DNA of 7,250 nucleotides from Candidatus Bathyarchaeota archaeon (GTDB lineage Archaea; Thermoproteota; Bathyarchaeia; TCS64): positions 1 through 7,250 of the forward strand of contig WJIV01000143.1 of NCBI GenBank assembly GCA_014730055.1, given 5' to 3'. The notes under the pieces are model-generated. The model saw nothing but the letters and a program-made list of their open reading frames with translations, made no database searches and was not told the origin of the DNA. The translations under genes were made by a program, and so were the position numbers. Each line of letters starts with the position of its first letter. Position 1 is the first letter of the stretch. Positions 1 through 5,430 of the stretch are shown piece by piece.

Positions 1-687
1 ATTTTTGTGAGTAATGATACAACCTATCCAATTTACACAAACTATCTGAACTTTAACATAACATCCTTCACCTTAACCCCGAACTCGCAGCTCTACTACG
101 AAGTGCCCTTCGGTCCAGCTGTGGCCATGTTCTTACTCATCTCGGCAGTGGCACACTTCTACCTCTCAACCATTGGGTATGGGCGCTATGTAGAGAACTT
201 GAAGAAAGGCATGAACCCGGTCCGATTTTATGAGTATGCTCTCAGCTCTTCACTGATGATCGTGCTGATTGGCATGTTAATTGGTCTTTGGGACCTCGGG
301 GCTATACTTCTCATCTTCACCCTCAACGGTACGATGAACCTTTTCGGCATAATGATGGAGAAAATTAACCAATACACAGAGAAAGTAGACTGGACCGCCT
401 TCATCTATGGTTGTATCGCTGGATTTGTACCCTGGGTCGTCATCACACTGTACTTCCTGGGAGCGGTGAACTCCGGGGATGCAAAACCACCGGATTTCGT
501 GTACGCCATAGTCCCGACACTGTTCGTATTCTTTAACATCTTCGCGATAAACATGGTATTACAGTACAAGAAAGTGGGGCCATGGAAAGATTATCTGTTC
601 GGCGAGCGCGTATACATAATTCTCAGCCTAACAGCCAAATCTGTACTGTGTTGGTTAATCTGGACAGGAACCCTCGCACCAGTCTAA
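1..687 (+). CDS. heliorhodopsin, 5' partial
   Basis: Retinal-binding seven-helix membrane protein of the heliorhodopsin family. These are light sensors or signalling proteins of inverted topology, mostly without pump activity. The frame is open to base 1, so the true start and the first helix lie upstream; a GTG at 7 is available but would lose TM1. Numbering from that GTG: TM2 about 36-56 with His50, TM3 about 75-95 beginning RFYEYALSSS with counterion Glu76, TM4 about 97-117, TM5 about 131-152 (GCIAGFVPW), TM6 about 163-187 (FVFFNIFAI), TM7 about 202-224 with YIILSLTAKS, where Lys211 (codon 637-639) is the Schiff-base lysine. The C-terminus GTLAPV matches the usual family end. Family membership is near certain; the physiological role is unknown. 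No retinal-synthesis gene is visible nearby. GC looks higher (roughly 47-50% in sampled lines) than in the neighbouring genes. Confidence 0.95.
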   Translation: MFVSNDTTYPIYTNYLNFNITSFTLTPNSQLYYEVPFGPAVAMFLLISAVAHFYLSTIGYGRYVENLKKGMNPVRFYEYALSSSLMIVLIGMLIGLWDLGAILLIFTLNGTMNLFGIMMEKINQYTEKVDWTAFIYGCIAGFVPWVVITLYFLGAVNSGDAKPPDFVYAIVPTLFVFFNIFAINMVLQYKKVGPWKDYLFGERVYIILSLTAKSVLCWLIWTGTLAPV

Positions 688-692
688 TTTAA

Positions 693-817
693 AATATGCA
701 ATTCCACTCAAATGTAAATATCTCATAAAAGGACTACAAAACCCTACACATTATAAAAAATTGAAGGATACCCAATTTCACCCAGATTATACACAGCATC
801 ACCTAGAATTGCATATT
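693..817. repeat. 12-nt inverted repeat pair spanning 125 bp
   Basis: AATATGCAATTC at 693-704 is the exact reverse complement of GAATTGCATATT at 806-817, with 101 nt of AT-rich noncoding sequence between them. The pair begins six bases after the heliorhodopsin stop codon. It could be the ends of a very small non-autonomous element, two sites for one regulator, or a long-range hairpin. No target-site duplication is evident at the outer edges. Confidence 0.5.
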
Positions 818-882
818 CTATATTAGCATACAGAGAACAAAATGGAGACAACTATTTTAATGGTAAATGATATTATATTGGG

Positions 883-894
883 TATATTTATCAA
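883..894 (+). promoter_or_regulatory. TATA promoter of vapBC
   Basis: TATATTTATCAA, an archaeal box-A-like element, begins 35 nt before the TTG chosen as the antitoxin start. The same 12-mer begins exactly 35 nt before the ATG at 2078. This spacing implies transcription starting at or just before the start codon (leaderless or nearly so), and it excludes the ATG at 867, which lies upstream of the promoter. Confidence 0.65.
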
Positions 895-917
895 ATTGTA
901 TAATTATACTTAATTGG

Positions 918-1175
918 TTGACTGATTTGGAAGTTGAGGAGAGGGAGATACAGAGAGGGGGGAGAGTGACTATCCCCAAGAGCCTAAGGGATAGATATGG
1001 GTTAAAAGAAGGCACTGTAGTCAGATTCAGGGCTCTCGAAGACTCTATAGAGATCGAACCCCCCAAAAAGTTAACGGATCTAGCTGGGATCTTAAAAAAT
1101 GGTACCGTAAGTGATGATCCAAAAAAAATCGCCCGTGAGCACGTGAGATCCCGTTTAAGAACGGATGTAGAATAG
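918..1175 (+). CDS. vapB: AbrB/MazE-type antitoxin (VapB)
   Basis: Antitoxin of a VapBC pair: a swapped-hairpin AbrB DNA-binding domain that represses its own operon, with a tail expected to block the toxin. From a TTG start the protein is 85 aa. The AbrB core is at residues 12-48, with QRGGRVTIPKSLRDRYGLK followed by EGTVVRFRALEDSIEIE. The acidic and basic C-terminal tail (DDPKKIAREHVRSRL) is the likely toxin-binding part. An in-frame ATG at 867 would add 17 hydrophobic residues and sits before the TATA element, so I reject it. TTG at 927 is a possible alternative start. The gene ends one base before the vapC start, so the two are co-transcribed and probably translationally coupled. The family is clear; the exact start is inferred. 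Confidence 0.88.
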   Translation: MTDLEVEEREIQRGGRVTIPKSLRDRYGLKEGTVVRFRALEDSIEIEPPKKLTDLAGILKNGTVSDDPKKIAREHVRSRLRTDVE

Positions 1176-1176
1176 C

Positions 1177-1590
1177 TTGGCTTTCTTTATAGACACAAAT
1201 ATCCTGATATACGCCATGGAGTTACACCCCACTTTTGGTACAAGAAGCGTTGAGATCCTTGAACAAGTGGACAGGAACAAAATAAATGGATATACCTCAT
1301 CACTGGTTCTGATGGAGATATGTTGGTATATGGAAGCCTCAGGTAAGATCGATGAGATGAAAGACGGTTTAGAGATCGTAGAGAATTCCCGTTTAGAGAT
1401 AATTGAACTTGAGCACTCCGATATTATTGGTGCAGTTGAGATCAAGCCACATCACAGGGAGATCGACCTCAACGACCTGATTAACTATAGGGTAATGCGA
1501 AGAAAGGGAATAAAGGACATCTACACAAATGACTCTCACTTCAAGAGACTGGAAGGTATCAAAACACATTTTATTGACAATAAAGTATAG
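1177..1590 (+). CDS. vapC: PIN-domain ribonuclease toxin (VapC)
   Basis: Toxin of the VapBC pair, a Mg2+-dependent PIN-domain endoribonuclease that in known members cuts tRNA or rRNA. At 137 aa it has the usual VapC length. The acidic active-site set is intact: Asp6 in FIDTN, Glu47 in LMEICW, Asp100 in DLNDLINYR and Asp119 in IYTNDSHF. An in-frame stop at 1168-1170 lies just upstream, so TTG at 1177 is the earliest possible start. Only one base separates it from the antitoxin stop, and no strong SD is visible, which suggests coupling to vapB translation. The gene is complete and presumably active. The RNA target cannot be read from the sequence. Confidence 0.93.
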   Translation: MAFFIDTNILIYAMELHPTFGTRSVEILEQVDRNKINGYTSSLVLMEICWYMEASGKIDEMKDGLEIVENSRLEIIELEHSDIIGAVEIKPHHREIDLNDLINYRVMRRKGIKDIYTNDSHFKRLEGIKTHFIDNKV

Positions 1591-1613
1591 AAGACTTATA
1601 GATTCATGATAAA

Positions 1614-1627
1614 TCTCTTTCTTTATT
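1614..1627 (+). terminator. possible T-rich end of vapBC transcript
   Basis: A pyrimidine and T-rich run (TCTCTTTCTTTATT) lies 24 nt after the vapC stop, inside the short gap between two convergent genes. Archaeal termination often needs only such a T-tract. No stem-loop precedes it. Confidence 0.3.
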
Positions 1628-1644
1628 AATATACCATTAAAAGC

Positions 1645-1890
1645 CTACTTTCTGTATTTGAGGAGTTTGAAAACTCCTCTTGATGGCTTGTATACCTTAT
1701 CTGGAAATTTTTCCGTCAACTTCCAGACACATCCATTTATTGTCTTCGGGTGAAACTCTGGGTTTGATCTTTGTATGGCCTCATTCAAGTCCTTCCATCG
1801 GATCCCTTCAGGGTTTTTGTCTAAAATTTCAAGCGCCTTAGTGTATATACGACCGGTGACTGTATTGGGGTTAATCCGCTCATCAATCAT
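1645..1890 (-). CDS. small winged-helix protein, HARE-HTH-like
   Basis: A soluble 81-aa protein on the minus strand with the pattern of a winged-helix domain of the HARE-HTH kind: an N-terminal helix (RIYTKALEILDKNPEGI), RWKDLNEAIQ, then the conserved-looking FHPKTINGCVWKL, and a wing-like end FPDKVYKPSRGVFKL. Such domains occur alone or at the N-terminus of restriction and nucleic-acid enzymes; here it stands alone. The ATG at 1890 is the only standard start, because an in-frame stop lies seven codons upstream. No clear SD is seen and an AT-rich block lies at about 1901-1912. The gene converges on vapC and is divergent from the gene at 2078. A DNA-binding role is inferred from the fold pattern only; the target is unknown. 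Confidence 0.7.
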   Translation of the reverse strand: MIDERINPNTVTGRIYTKALEILDKNPEGIRWKDLNEAIQRSNPEFHPKTINGCVWKLTEKFPDKVYKPSRGVFKLLKYRK

Positions 1891-2042
1891 CCAAGTATCA
1901 TATATTATTTAGAGAAGATCGAGTTAAGGATATGCAGAGATTTTTTTGAGATTTTGTGTCTAATTTTAAGTTCTCGCTATAGCTATTTGCCCAATCTCTC
2001 GTAATATTTTCATGTATTAACCTGTATATATTATTATAATAT

Positions 2043-2054
2043 TATATTTATCAA
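2043..2054 (+). promoter_or_regulatory. TATA promoter of PH-like gene 1
   Basis: TATATTTATCAA, the same 12-mer as at 883-894 and 3834-3845, begins 35 nt before the ATG at 2078. It overlaps an AT palindrome TATAATATTATA (2035-2046). The spacing predicts a leaderless or very short-leader mRNA, which agrees with the absence of an SD site. Confidence 0.65.
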
Positions 2055-2077
2055 CTTAGTAGATGTTAAACTAATAT

Positions 2078-2440
2078 ATGTCAGAGTTGATAGTAGAATG
2101 TGCTGATCCTAAGGAAGGGGAAGATGTTAAAGGAATATTTCCCTGTCAAATGGATTACATAAAAGGCGTTCTTGTTCTCACCAATGAACGTATGTTATTT
2201 ATTCAAGGAGGAGGACGTTTCAATACAGTTTACAGCAAGTGCCTTGAATCTAAGTACGAGGATATACTTGAGATTAAACTTATTCCTGGTGAAAGATTAC
2301 GTTTCAGACTAAAGGATGACCCTTACTCACATTTAATCGAAACTATTGATGTAAAGACAAGAAATATTACCCGGGTACTAGAGGAATTTGTAGATATCCA
2401 ATACTTCGATGAATCTAGTAGACCTAAAATACCGGCTTAA
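2078..2440 (+). CDS. PH/GRAM-like domain protein 1
   Basis: A 120-aa soluble protein of unknown function. Residues about 15-85 have the strand pattern of a small PH/GRAM-like (bacterial PH) domain, with the tell-tale turn VLVLTNERMLFIQGGG (31-46), then EDILEIKLIPGERLRFRLKDD, followed by a C-terminal helix (about 92-106) and a short tail. There is no signal peptide or membrane segment. It resembles the protein at 3931 over this core (LTNERMLFI against ITDKRLLFI), and both sit behind the same TATA 12-mer. PH-like domains usually bind lipids or proteins, but no ligand can be assigned. The start is supported by promoter spacing (leaderless). The fold call is by pattern, not by search. Confidence 0.75.
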   Translation: MSELIVECADPKEGEDVKGIFPCQMDYIKGVLVLTNERMLFIQGGGRFNTVYSKCLESKYEDILEIKLIPGERLRFRLKDDPYSHLIETIDVKTRNITRVLEEFVDIQYFDESSRPKIPA

Positions 2441-2458
2441 ACGGGTAACAAAACAACT

Positions 2459-2482
2459 ATATTATAGTTAAAACTATAATAT
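2459..2482. promoter_or_regulatory. palindromic operator over the S-component promoter
   Basis: ATATTATAGTT (2459-2469) and AACTATAATAT (2472-2482) are exact inverted copies separated by AA. A third half-site AACTATA lies at 2455-2461, so 2455-2469 is also a perfect palindrome. The element covers the position where TATA should lie for the start at 2485 or 2494. It therefore looks like a repressor operator that blocks initiation on the transporter operon. It is too short and too close to the start to be a riboswitch. Confidence 0.6.
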
Positions 2483-2484
2483 TC

Positions 2485-3009
2485 TTGGTTGAAGTGCGCC
2501 GCTTTCAAAGCAGGGAAATAGCTACATCTGCGGTATTCACGGCCCTCGTATATATTACCACATCAATCAGTATGCCTATGCCCTCTCCTCTAGGCGTTTG
2601 GCATATGGGAAACTTGATCTCATTCCTCTCAGCCATCCTTTGTGGACCGGTCATAGGCGCATTCGTATGTGGGATAGGAGCGGGCCTCTTTGATGCGTGG
2701 AATCCTCTATGGGGAAGCCGATTTATCATTTACTTACCGGCCACACTCGTTATTAGAGGATCAATGGGTTACCTTGTTGGAAAAATCGCTTATAGAAAGG
2801 AGAATCAGAATCTAGCTATTCCTATTGCTCTCATTGCCGGGCATATTTGGAAGAACGTCGGATACTTTCTCTACGATTACTTTCTATATGGTGCGGCTGC
2901 TTTCCTTGATTTAACCAGTCTTACGGTGAAAAGCCTATTCGAGATAGTCTTAACCTTTCTAATAGTTAAGGCGGTCAGGAGAGTTCTAGGGAGGAATTAT
3001 ATAGTATGA
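2485..3009 (+). CDS. ECF transporter S component (substrate-binding membrane subunit)
   Basis: Integral membrane protein of 174 aa with about five to six hydrophobic helices (about 11-29, 40-55, 57-72, 80-100, 108-135, 147-165). It matches the ECF-type vitamin-uptake S-component family by length and by the motif PVIGAFVCGIGAGLFDAW (55-72) followed by PATLVIRGSMGYLVG. S components bind a vitamin or small metabolite and work with a shared EcfA/EcfA'/EcfT energy module, which is not in this window and must be encoded elsewhere. The substrate is not evident. The start is TTG at 2485 or GTG at 2494; both suit a leaderless transcript, and neither has an SD. The stop overlaps the next start as ATGA. 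Expression is probably controlled by the palindrome just upstream. Confidence 0.85.
   Translation: MVEVRRFQSREIATSAVFTALVYITTSISMPMPSPLGVWHMGNLISFLSAILCGPVIGAFVCGIGAGLFDAWNPLWGSRFIIYLPATLVIRGSMGYLVGKIAYRKENQNLAIPIALIAGHIWKNVGYFLYDYFLYGAAAFLDLTSLTVKSLFEIVLTFLIVKAVRRVLGRNYIV
2988..2996 (+). promoter_or_regulatory. SD site of the amidohydrolase
   Basis: AGGGAGGAA inside the 3' end of the S-component gene lies about 11 nt before the ATG at 3006. It supports re-initiation at the ATGA overlap and fixes that start. Confidence 0.6.
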
Positions 3010-3722
3010 TTATCGATGCACATACCCATTTAGGAAATTTTGATCTTTTCGGGACCAGCTTAGACCTTGAGGGACTCGTCAAGATCCTTGATGAATATAA
3101 TATTGAGAAAGCGGTGGTATCCGCACTACCCAACGATCTAACCAGGAGAGCCGTGGAAAAGTACCCTGAACGTTTGTTTGGGTTGGTCAGAGTAAACCCA
3201 TATGATAATGATTCAGTGGATCTAATTAGAGAAGCAATTGTTGACTGGGGTTTCAATGGAATCAAACTGAATCCATTGTTTAACAATTATGTGCCTGACA
3301 ATCTCATAGTTCATCCCATAATGGAGGAAGCAAAAAGACATAGCGTTCCTGTCTTAATCCACTCCGGACATCCCCCTTGGAGTTTGCCATGGAGTTTCGA
3401 GAGACTTGCTGCAAACTTCCCGGAAGTTACTATTATAATGGCGCACATGGGCCATGGTCATATAATCTACATAAACGGAGCCCTAGATGTAGCAGAGGAT
3501 CATAAAAATATATACGTGGATACAGCAGGTATGACGATGCATTCCAAAATTAAAGAAGCTGTTGAGAGGCTTGGTAAGGAGCGGGTAATGTATGGATCCG
3601 ATTTACCTCTCGGTCATCCAGCTTGGGAGATCCCGAAGGTTAAGGTATCCGGATTAGAAGAAAAACTACTGGACCGGGTTCTCTACGAGAACGCCCAAAT
3701 GGTCTATAAGTTAGACTCATGA
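3006..3722 (+). CDS. amidohydrolase 2 family metal-dependent hydrolase
   Basis: Cytoplasmic 238-aa TIM-barrel hydrolase of the amidohydrolase-2 group, whose members hydrolyse or decarboxylate small cyclic or carboxylated compounds. The metal and catalytic set is visible: His6 and His8 in DAHTHLG, Lys87 in GIKLNP, His119 in LIHSGH, His147 in MAHMGHGH and Asp199 in YGSDLPLG. It is shorter than the roughly 280-330 aa of many members, but the barrel motifs run from the first to the last strand, so it looks complete. It overlaps the S-component stop by four bases (ATGA) with an SD site upstream, so the two are translated together. This suggests that it acts on the imported compound or a derivative of it, which is inference. 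No specific substrate can be named. Confidence 0.9.
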   Translation: MIIDAHTHLGNFDLFGTSLDLEGLVKILDEYNIEKAVVSALPNDLTRRAVEKYPERLFGLVRVNPYDNDSVDLIREAIVDWGFNGIKLNPLFNNYVPDNLIVHPIMEEAKRHSVPVLIHSGHPPWSLPWSFERLAANFPEVTIIMAHMGHGHIIYINGALDVAEDHKNIYVDTAGMTMHSKIKEAVERLGKERVMYGSDLPLGHPAWEIPKVKVSGLEEKLLDRVLYENAQMVYKLDS

Positions 3723-3740
3723 GGTAAACAAAGTAATAAG

Positions 3741-3755
3741 ATTTTTAGTTTCTTT
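3741..3755 (+). terminator. T-rich end of the transporter/hydrolase operon
   Basis: ATTTTTAGTTTCTTT follows the amidohydrolase stop by about 20 nt, and a 13-nt palindrome TTTCAATTTGAAA (3753-3765) adjoins it. This agrees with an archaeal T-tract terminator before the next promoter. Confidence 0.4.
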
Positions 3756-3833
3756 CAATTTGAAAATCCGAAATTCTGGAACTAATCAAATATCTTAAAC
3801 AATCAGATATTTATAAATTGAGTCTTGTATTAG

Positions 3834-3845
3834 TATATTTATCAA
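3834..3845 (+). promoter_or_regulatory. TATA promoter of PH-like gene 2
   Basis: The third identical copy of TATATTTATCAA. It is followed by a 20-nt-period imperfect direct repeat (ATCAATATATA at 3841, ATCAATGTATA at 3861). An ATG lies 31 nt after the start of the element (3865), but the SD-supported ATG lies at 3931, which would give a leader of roughly 60 nt. Confidence 0.6.
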
Positions 3846-3918
3846 TATATATGTGTATTAATCAATGTATATAACATTACACCAAGGTAAATATCCCTCC
3901 ACTCTCGTTACAATAAGT

Positions 3919-3924
3919 GGAGGT
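3919..3924 (+). promoter_or_regulatory. SD site deciding the start at 3931
   Basis: GGAGGT with a 6-nt spacer before ATG at 3931. This is near-optimal and stronger than anything before the ATG at 3865, so it argues for the shorter protein. Confidence 0.7.
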
Positions 3925-3930
3925 AGTAAA

Positions 3931-4257
3931 ATGGCACCTAAATGGTATGAGTATGCCAAAAAGAATCTAAAACCAGGGGAAGAGATAGATAAAAACTACG
4001 AGGGCCGTCTAGATGGTAACTTCGGATACCTGTTCATAACTGACAAGAGACTATTATTCATTAAACAAGAAGGCTTCCTTAGAAAATCCTATGAAATAAT
4101 ACTGGACATGCCCAAAAACAATCTGGATAAGATTGAGCGCACAGGAAATTATCAGATGGAGATTATCTTAAAAGATGGAGAAATTCATAGCTTCGAGTCT
4201 GATATTGGCATCTCAGTAATAGAAAAAAGCATGGAAGAAGCAATATCTGTGGATTAA
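3931..4257 (+). CDS. PH/GRAM-like domain protein 2
   Basis: A 108-aa soluble protein of unknown function with the same strand and turn pattern as the protein at 2078: GYLFITDKRLLFIKQEG (32-48), then NNLDKIERTGNYQMEIILKDGEI and a final helix (about 95-105). The N-terminus (WYEYAKKNLKPGEEI) resembles the lead-in of short PH-like proteins that begin with a helix and an L-x-x-G-E motif. I chose the ATG at 3931 because GGAGGT lies 6 nt upstream. The in-frame ATG at 3865 would add 22 residues that look unlike the rest and has no SD. The gene lies alone between the hydrolase operon and the PhoU-like gene. A T-run follows its stop. A ligand or partner cannot be named. Confidence 0.72.
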   Translation: MAPKWYEYAKKNLKPGEEIDKNYEGRLDGNFGYLFITDKRLLFIKQEGFLRKSYEIILDMPKNNLDKIERTGNYQMEIILKDGEIHSFESDIGISVIEKSMEEAISVD

Positions 4258-4288
4258 ATCCCTTTTCTCGAAATTAGGATTGATCCAC

Positions 4289-4295
4289 TTTTTTT
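4289..4295 (+). terminator. T-run after PH-like gene 2
   Basis: Seven consecutive T residues about 32 nt after the stop and just before the TATA element of the next gene; a plausible archaeal T-tract terminator. Confidence 0.4.
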
Positions 4296-4302
4296 CAAGA
4301 AT

Positions 4303-4310
4303 AATATAAA
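4303..4310 (+). promoter_or_regulatory. TATA-like element before the PhoU-like gene
   Basis: AATATAAA, centred about 32 nt before the ATG at 4339, predicts a start of transcription near 4332 and a leader of only a few bases. It differs from the 12-mer shared by the three genes upstream. Confidence 0.4.
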
Positions 4311-4338
4311 GTAGATGCAACACTAGAGTATCAGAGCA

Positions 4339-5355
4339 ATGGAACATAGAAAGATCATGGCCCTGGGCAAATCTTCTAATGCAGTTACCTTACCCAAAGA
4401 TTGGCTTGAGGAAAACCATCTAGGAAAAGGTGATTTTGTAATTATGCATAAGAGAAACGATGGGGGTTTGATATTACAGCCTTACACTAACGACACTGAA
4501 GAACCAAGGAAAATTTGTCTTACCATTAGATCTGATGAAACACCCAATTCAATTAAACGTAGAATAATAGGATCTTTTCTTGATGGCTACTCCTTGATTA
4601 CTCTCAAATCCGATAAAATTTTCACAGGAGAACAACAGGAAGCAATACGTGAAATAAGCAGAAGACTCTATATGATGGTAATAAACTCAGAATCCTCAAC
4701 TATACAGCTAGAGACAATAATAGACGAGTCTAAGGCGTCAATTAATTCATGTATTGACAGAATGCACATGATCACTTTCGCCATGTTACGTGATGTGATC
4801 GAGGCTTTTGAGAAATCCGATAAAGAGCTGTCCATGTCCGTGATCTCACTGGAGGAGGATGTTGACCAGTTGATGTACTTGGTTCTCCGGATTATTAGAA
4901 ATGCAATACAGAACCCTGGTCTCGCTGGTCAGCTATCTCTGGATCCTTTAGATTGTCTGGACTTCCAATCACTGGTACAACTTATTGAAAGAGTCGCTGA
5001 TAATGTGACAGAAATTGCAGAGTCACAGATTAAGATAGTTGAAGAAGGTGTATCGATACCAGATAGATTAAAGAATGCTCTTCTCGACGCAGCGAAGATG
5101 GCATTTAAATCATATGAAGAATCAGTCCGTTGTTTTATTTACAAGGATATTGAACCTACAAATAAGATAATTAATAGACAGGATGATATCCGTGAAATAT
5201 ATCTGAAAATAACTCCTATGCCACTTTCCAGTGATTTTAACTCATCTCAGATCACTCAAGTAATAGCTATTAGAGAAAATATAATGGACATAAGTAGCTT
5301 ATCAGCTGATATCGCTGAACTGACCATTGATAGAGTATCTAAATATGAAGAGTAG
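4339..5355 (+). CDS. AbrB-PhoU fusion, archaeal PhoU-like regulator
   Basis: A 338-aa cytoplasmic regulator. Residues 1-48 are an AbrB/SpoVT-type DNA-binding domain (RKIMALGKSSNAVTLPKDWL, then GKGDFVIMHKRNDGGLILQP). Residues about 60-115 form a linker or adaptor region. Residues about 125-335 are two helical PhoU-like repeats, with acidic motifs LEEDVDQLMYLVLR (171-184) and ERVADNVTEIAE (217-228) of the kind that bind metal clusters in PhoU. In archaea this fusion is a known architecture, thought to couple phosphate signalling to transcription. No pst phosphate-transport gene is in the window, so the target is unknown and it may act on other promoters. The start matches the family N-terminus, with a short leader from a nearby TATA. 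The gene looks intact. Confidence 0.9.
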   Translation: MEHRKIMALGKSSNAVTLPKDWLEENHLGKGDFVIMHKRNDGGLILQPYTNDTEEPRKICLTIRSDETPNSIKRRIIGSFLDGYSLITLKSDKIFTGEQQEAIREISRRLYMMVINSESSTIQLETIIDESKASINSCIDRMHMITFAMLRDVIEAFEKSDKELSMSVISLEEDVDQLMYLVLRIIRNAIQNPGLAGQLSLDPLDCLDFQSLVQLIERVADNVTEIAESQIKIVEEGVSIPDRLKNALLDAAKMAFKSYEESVRCFIYKDIEPTNKIINRQDDIREIYLKITPMPLSSDFNSSQITQVIAIRENIMDISSLSADIAELTIDRVSKYEE

Positions 5356-5398
5356 TTAAAAAATTATTTTATTTGTATACTAGTTTAACCTAGCCTAA

Positions 5399-5405
5399 TT
5401 TTTTT
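5399..5405 (+). terminator. T-run between the PhoU-like gene and nfnS
   Basis: Seven T residues about 44 nt after the PhoU-like stop. They run directly into the TATA of the next operon, so the assignment as a terminator is tentative. Confidence 0.3.
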
Positions 5406-5414
5406 ATATATAAA
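5405..5414 (+). promoter_or_regulatory. TATA promoter of the nfnSL operon
   Basis: TATATATAAA-type sequence centred about 22 nt before the ATG at 5431, and no usable SD (AAGG directly abuts the ATG). This indicates a leaderless or nearly leaderless transcript. Confidence 0.55.
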
Positions 5415-5430
5415 TATCCACCTATTAAGG

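Noticed and set aside
688..917. Possible tRNA or small RNA in the spacer after heliorhodopsin
   Set aside because: AT-rich, with no cloverleaf arms or TTCGA loop and no stable GC stem.
857..1066. Minus-strand reading frame opposite vapB
   Set aside because: Low-complexity Ser/Leu-rich translation with no family pattern, antisense to a clear AbrB gene and crossing its promoter.
1155..1445. Minus-strand reading frame opposite vapC
   Set aside because: Ser/Ile-rich shadow of the PIN-domain gene, whose catalytic residues are all on the plus strand.
1976..1983. 8-nt palindrome GCTATAGC in the divergent intergenic region
   Set aside because: Too short to be distinguished from chance and not repeated nearby.
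2035..2046. 12-nt palindrome TATAATATTATA near the PH-like gene 1 promoter
   Set aside because: Pure A/T sequence in a TATA region; such palindromes arise easily by composition.
2505..2729. Minus-strand reading frame inside the S-component gene
   Set aside because: Shadow of a well-supported membrane protein; it has no promoter or SD.
2975..3286. Minus-strand reading frame across the S-component/hydrolase junction
   Set aside because: Would overlap two genes joined by an ATGA overlap; the translation shows no domain.
3788..3812. Hairpin AAATATC/GATATTT with an 11-nt loop
   Set aside because: A short AT-only-type stem far from both the stop and the likely T-tract terminator; too weak to call.
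4261..5430. PhoU-like gene and nfnSL as a single operon
   Set aside because: A T-run and a separate TATA element at 5399-5414 lie between them, and nfnS has no SD, which points to its own leaderless transcript.
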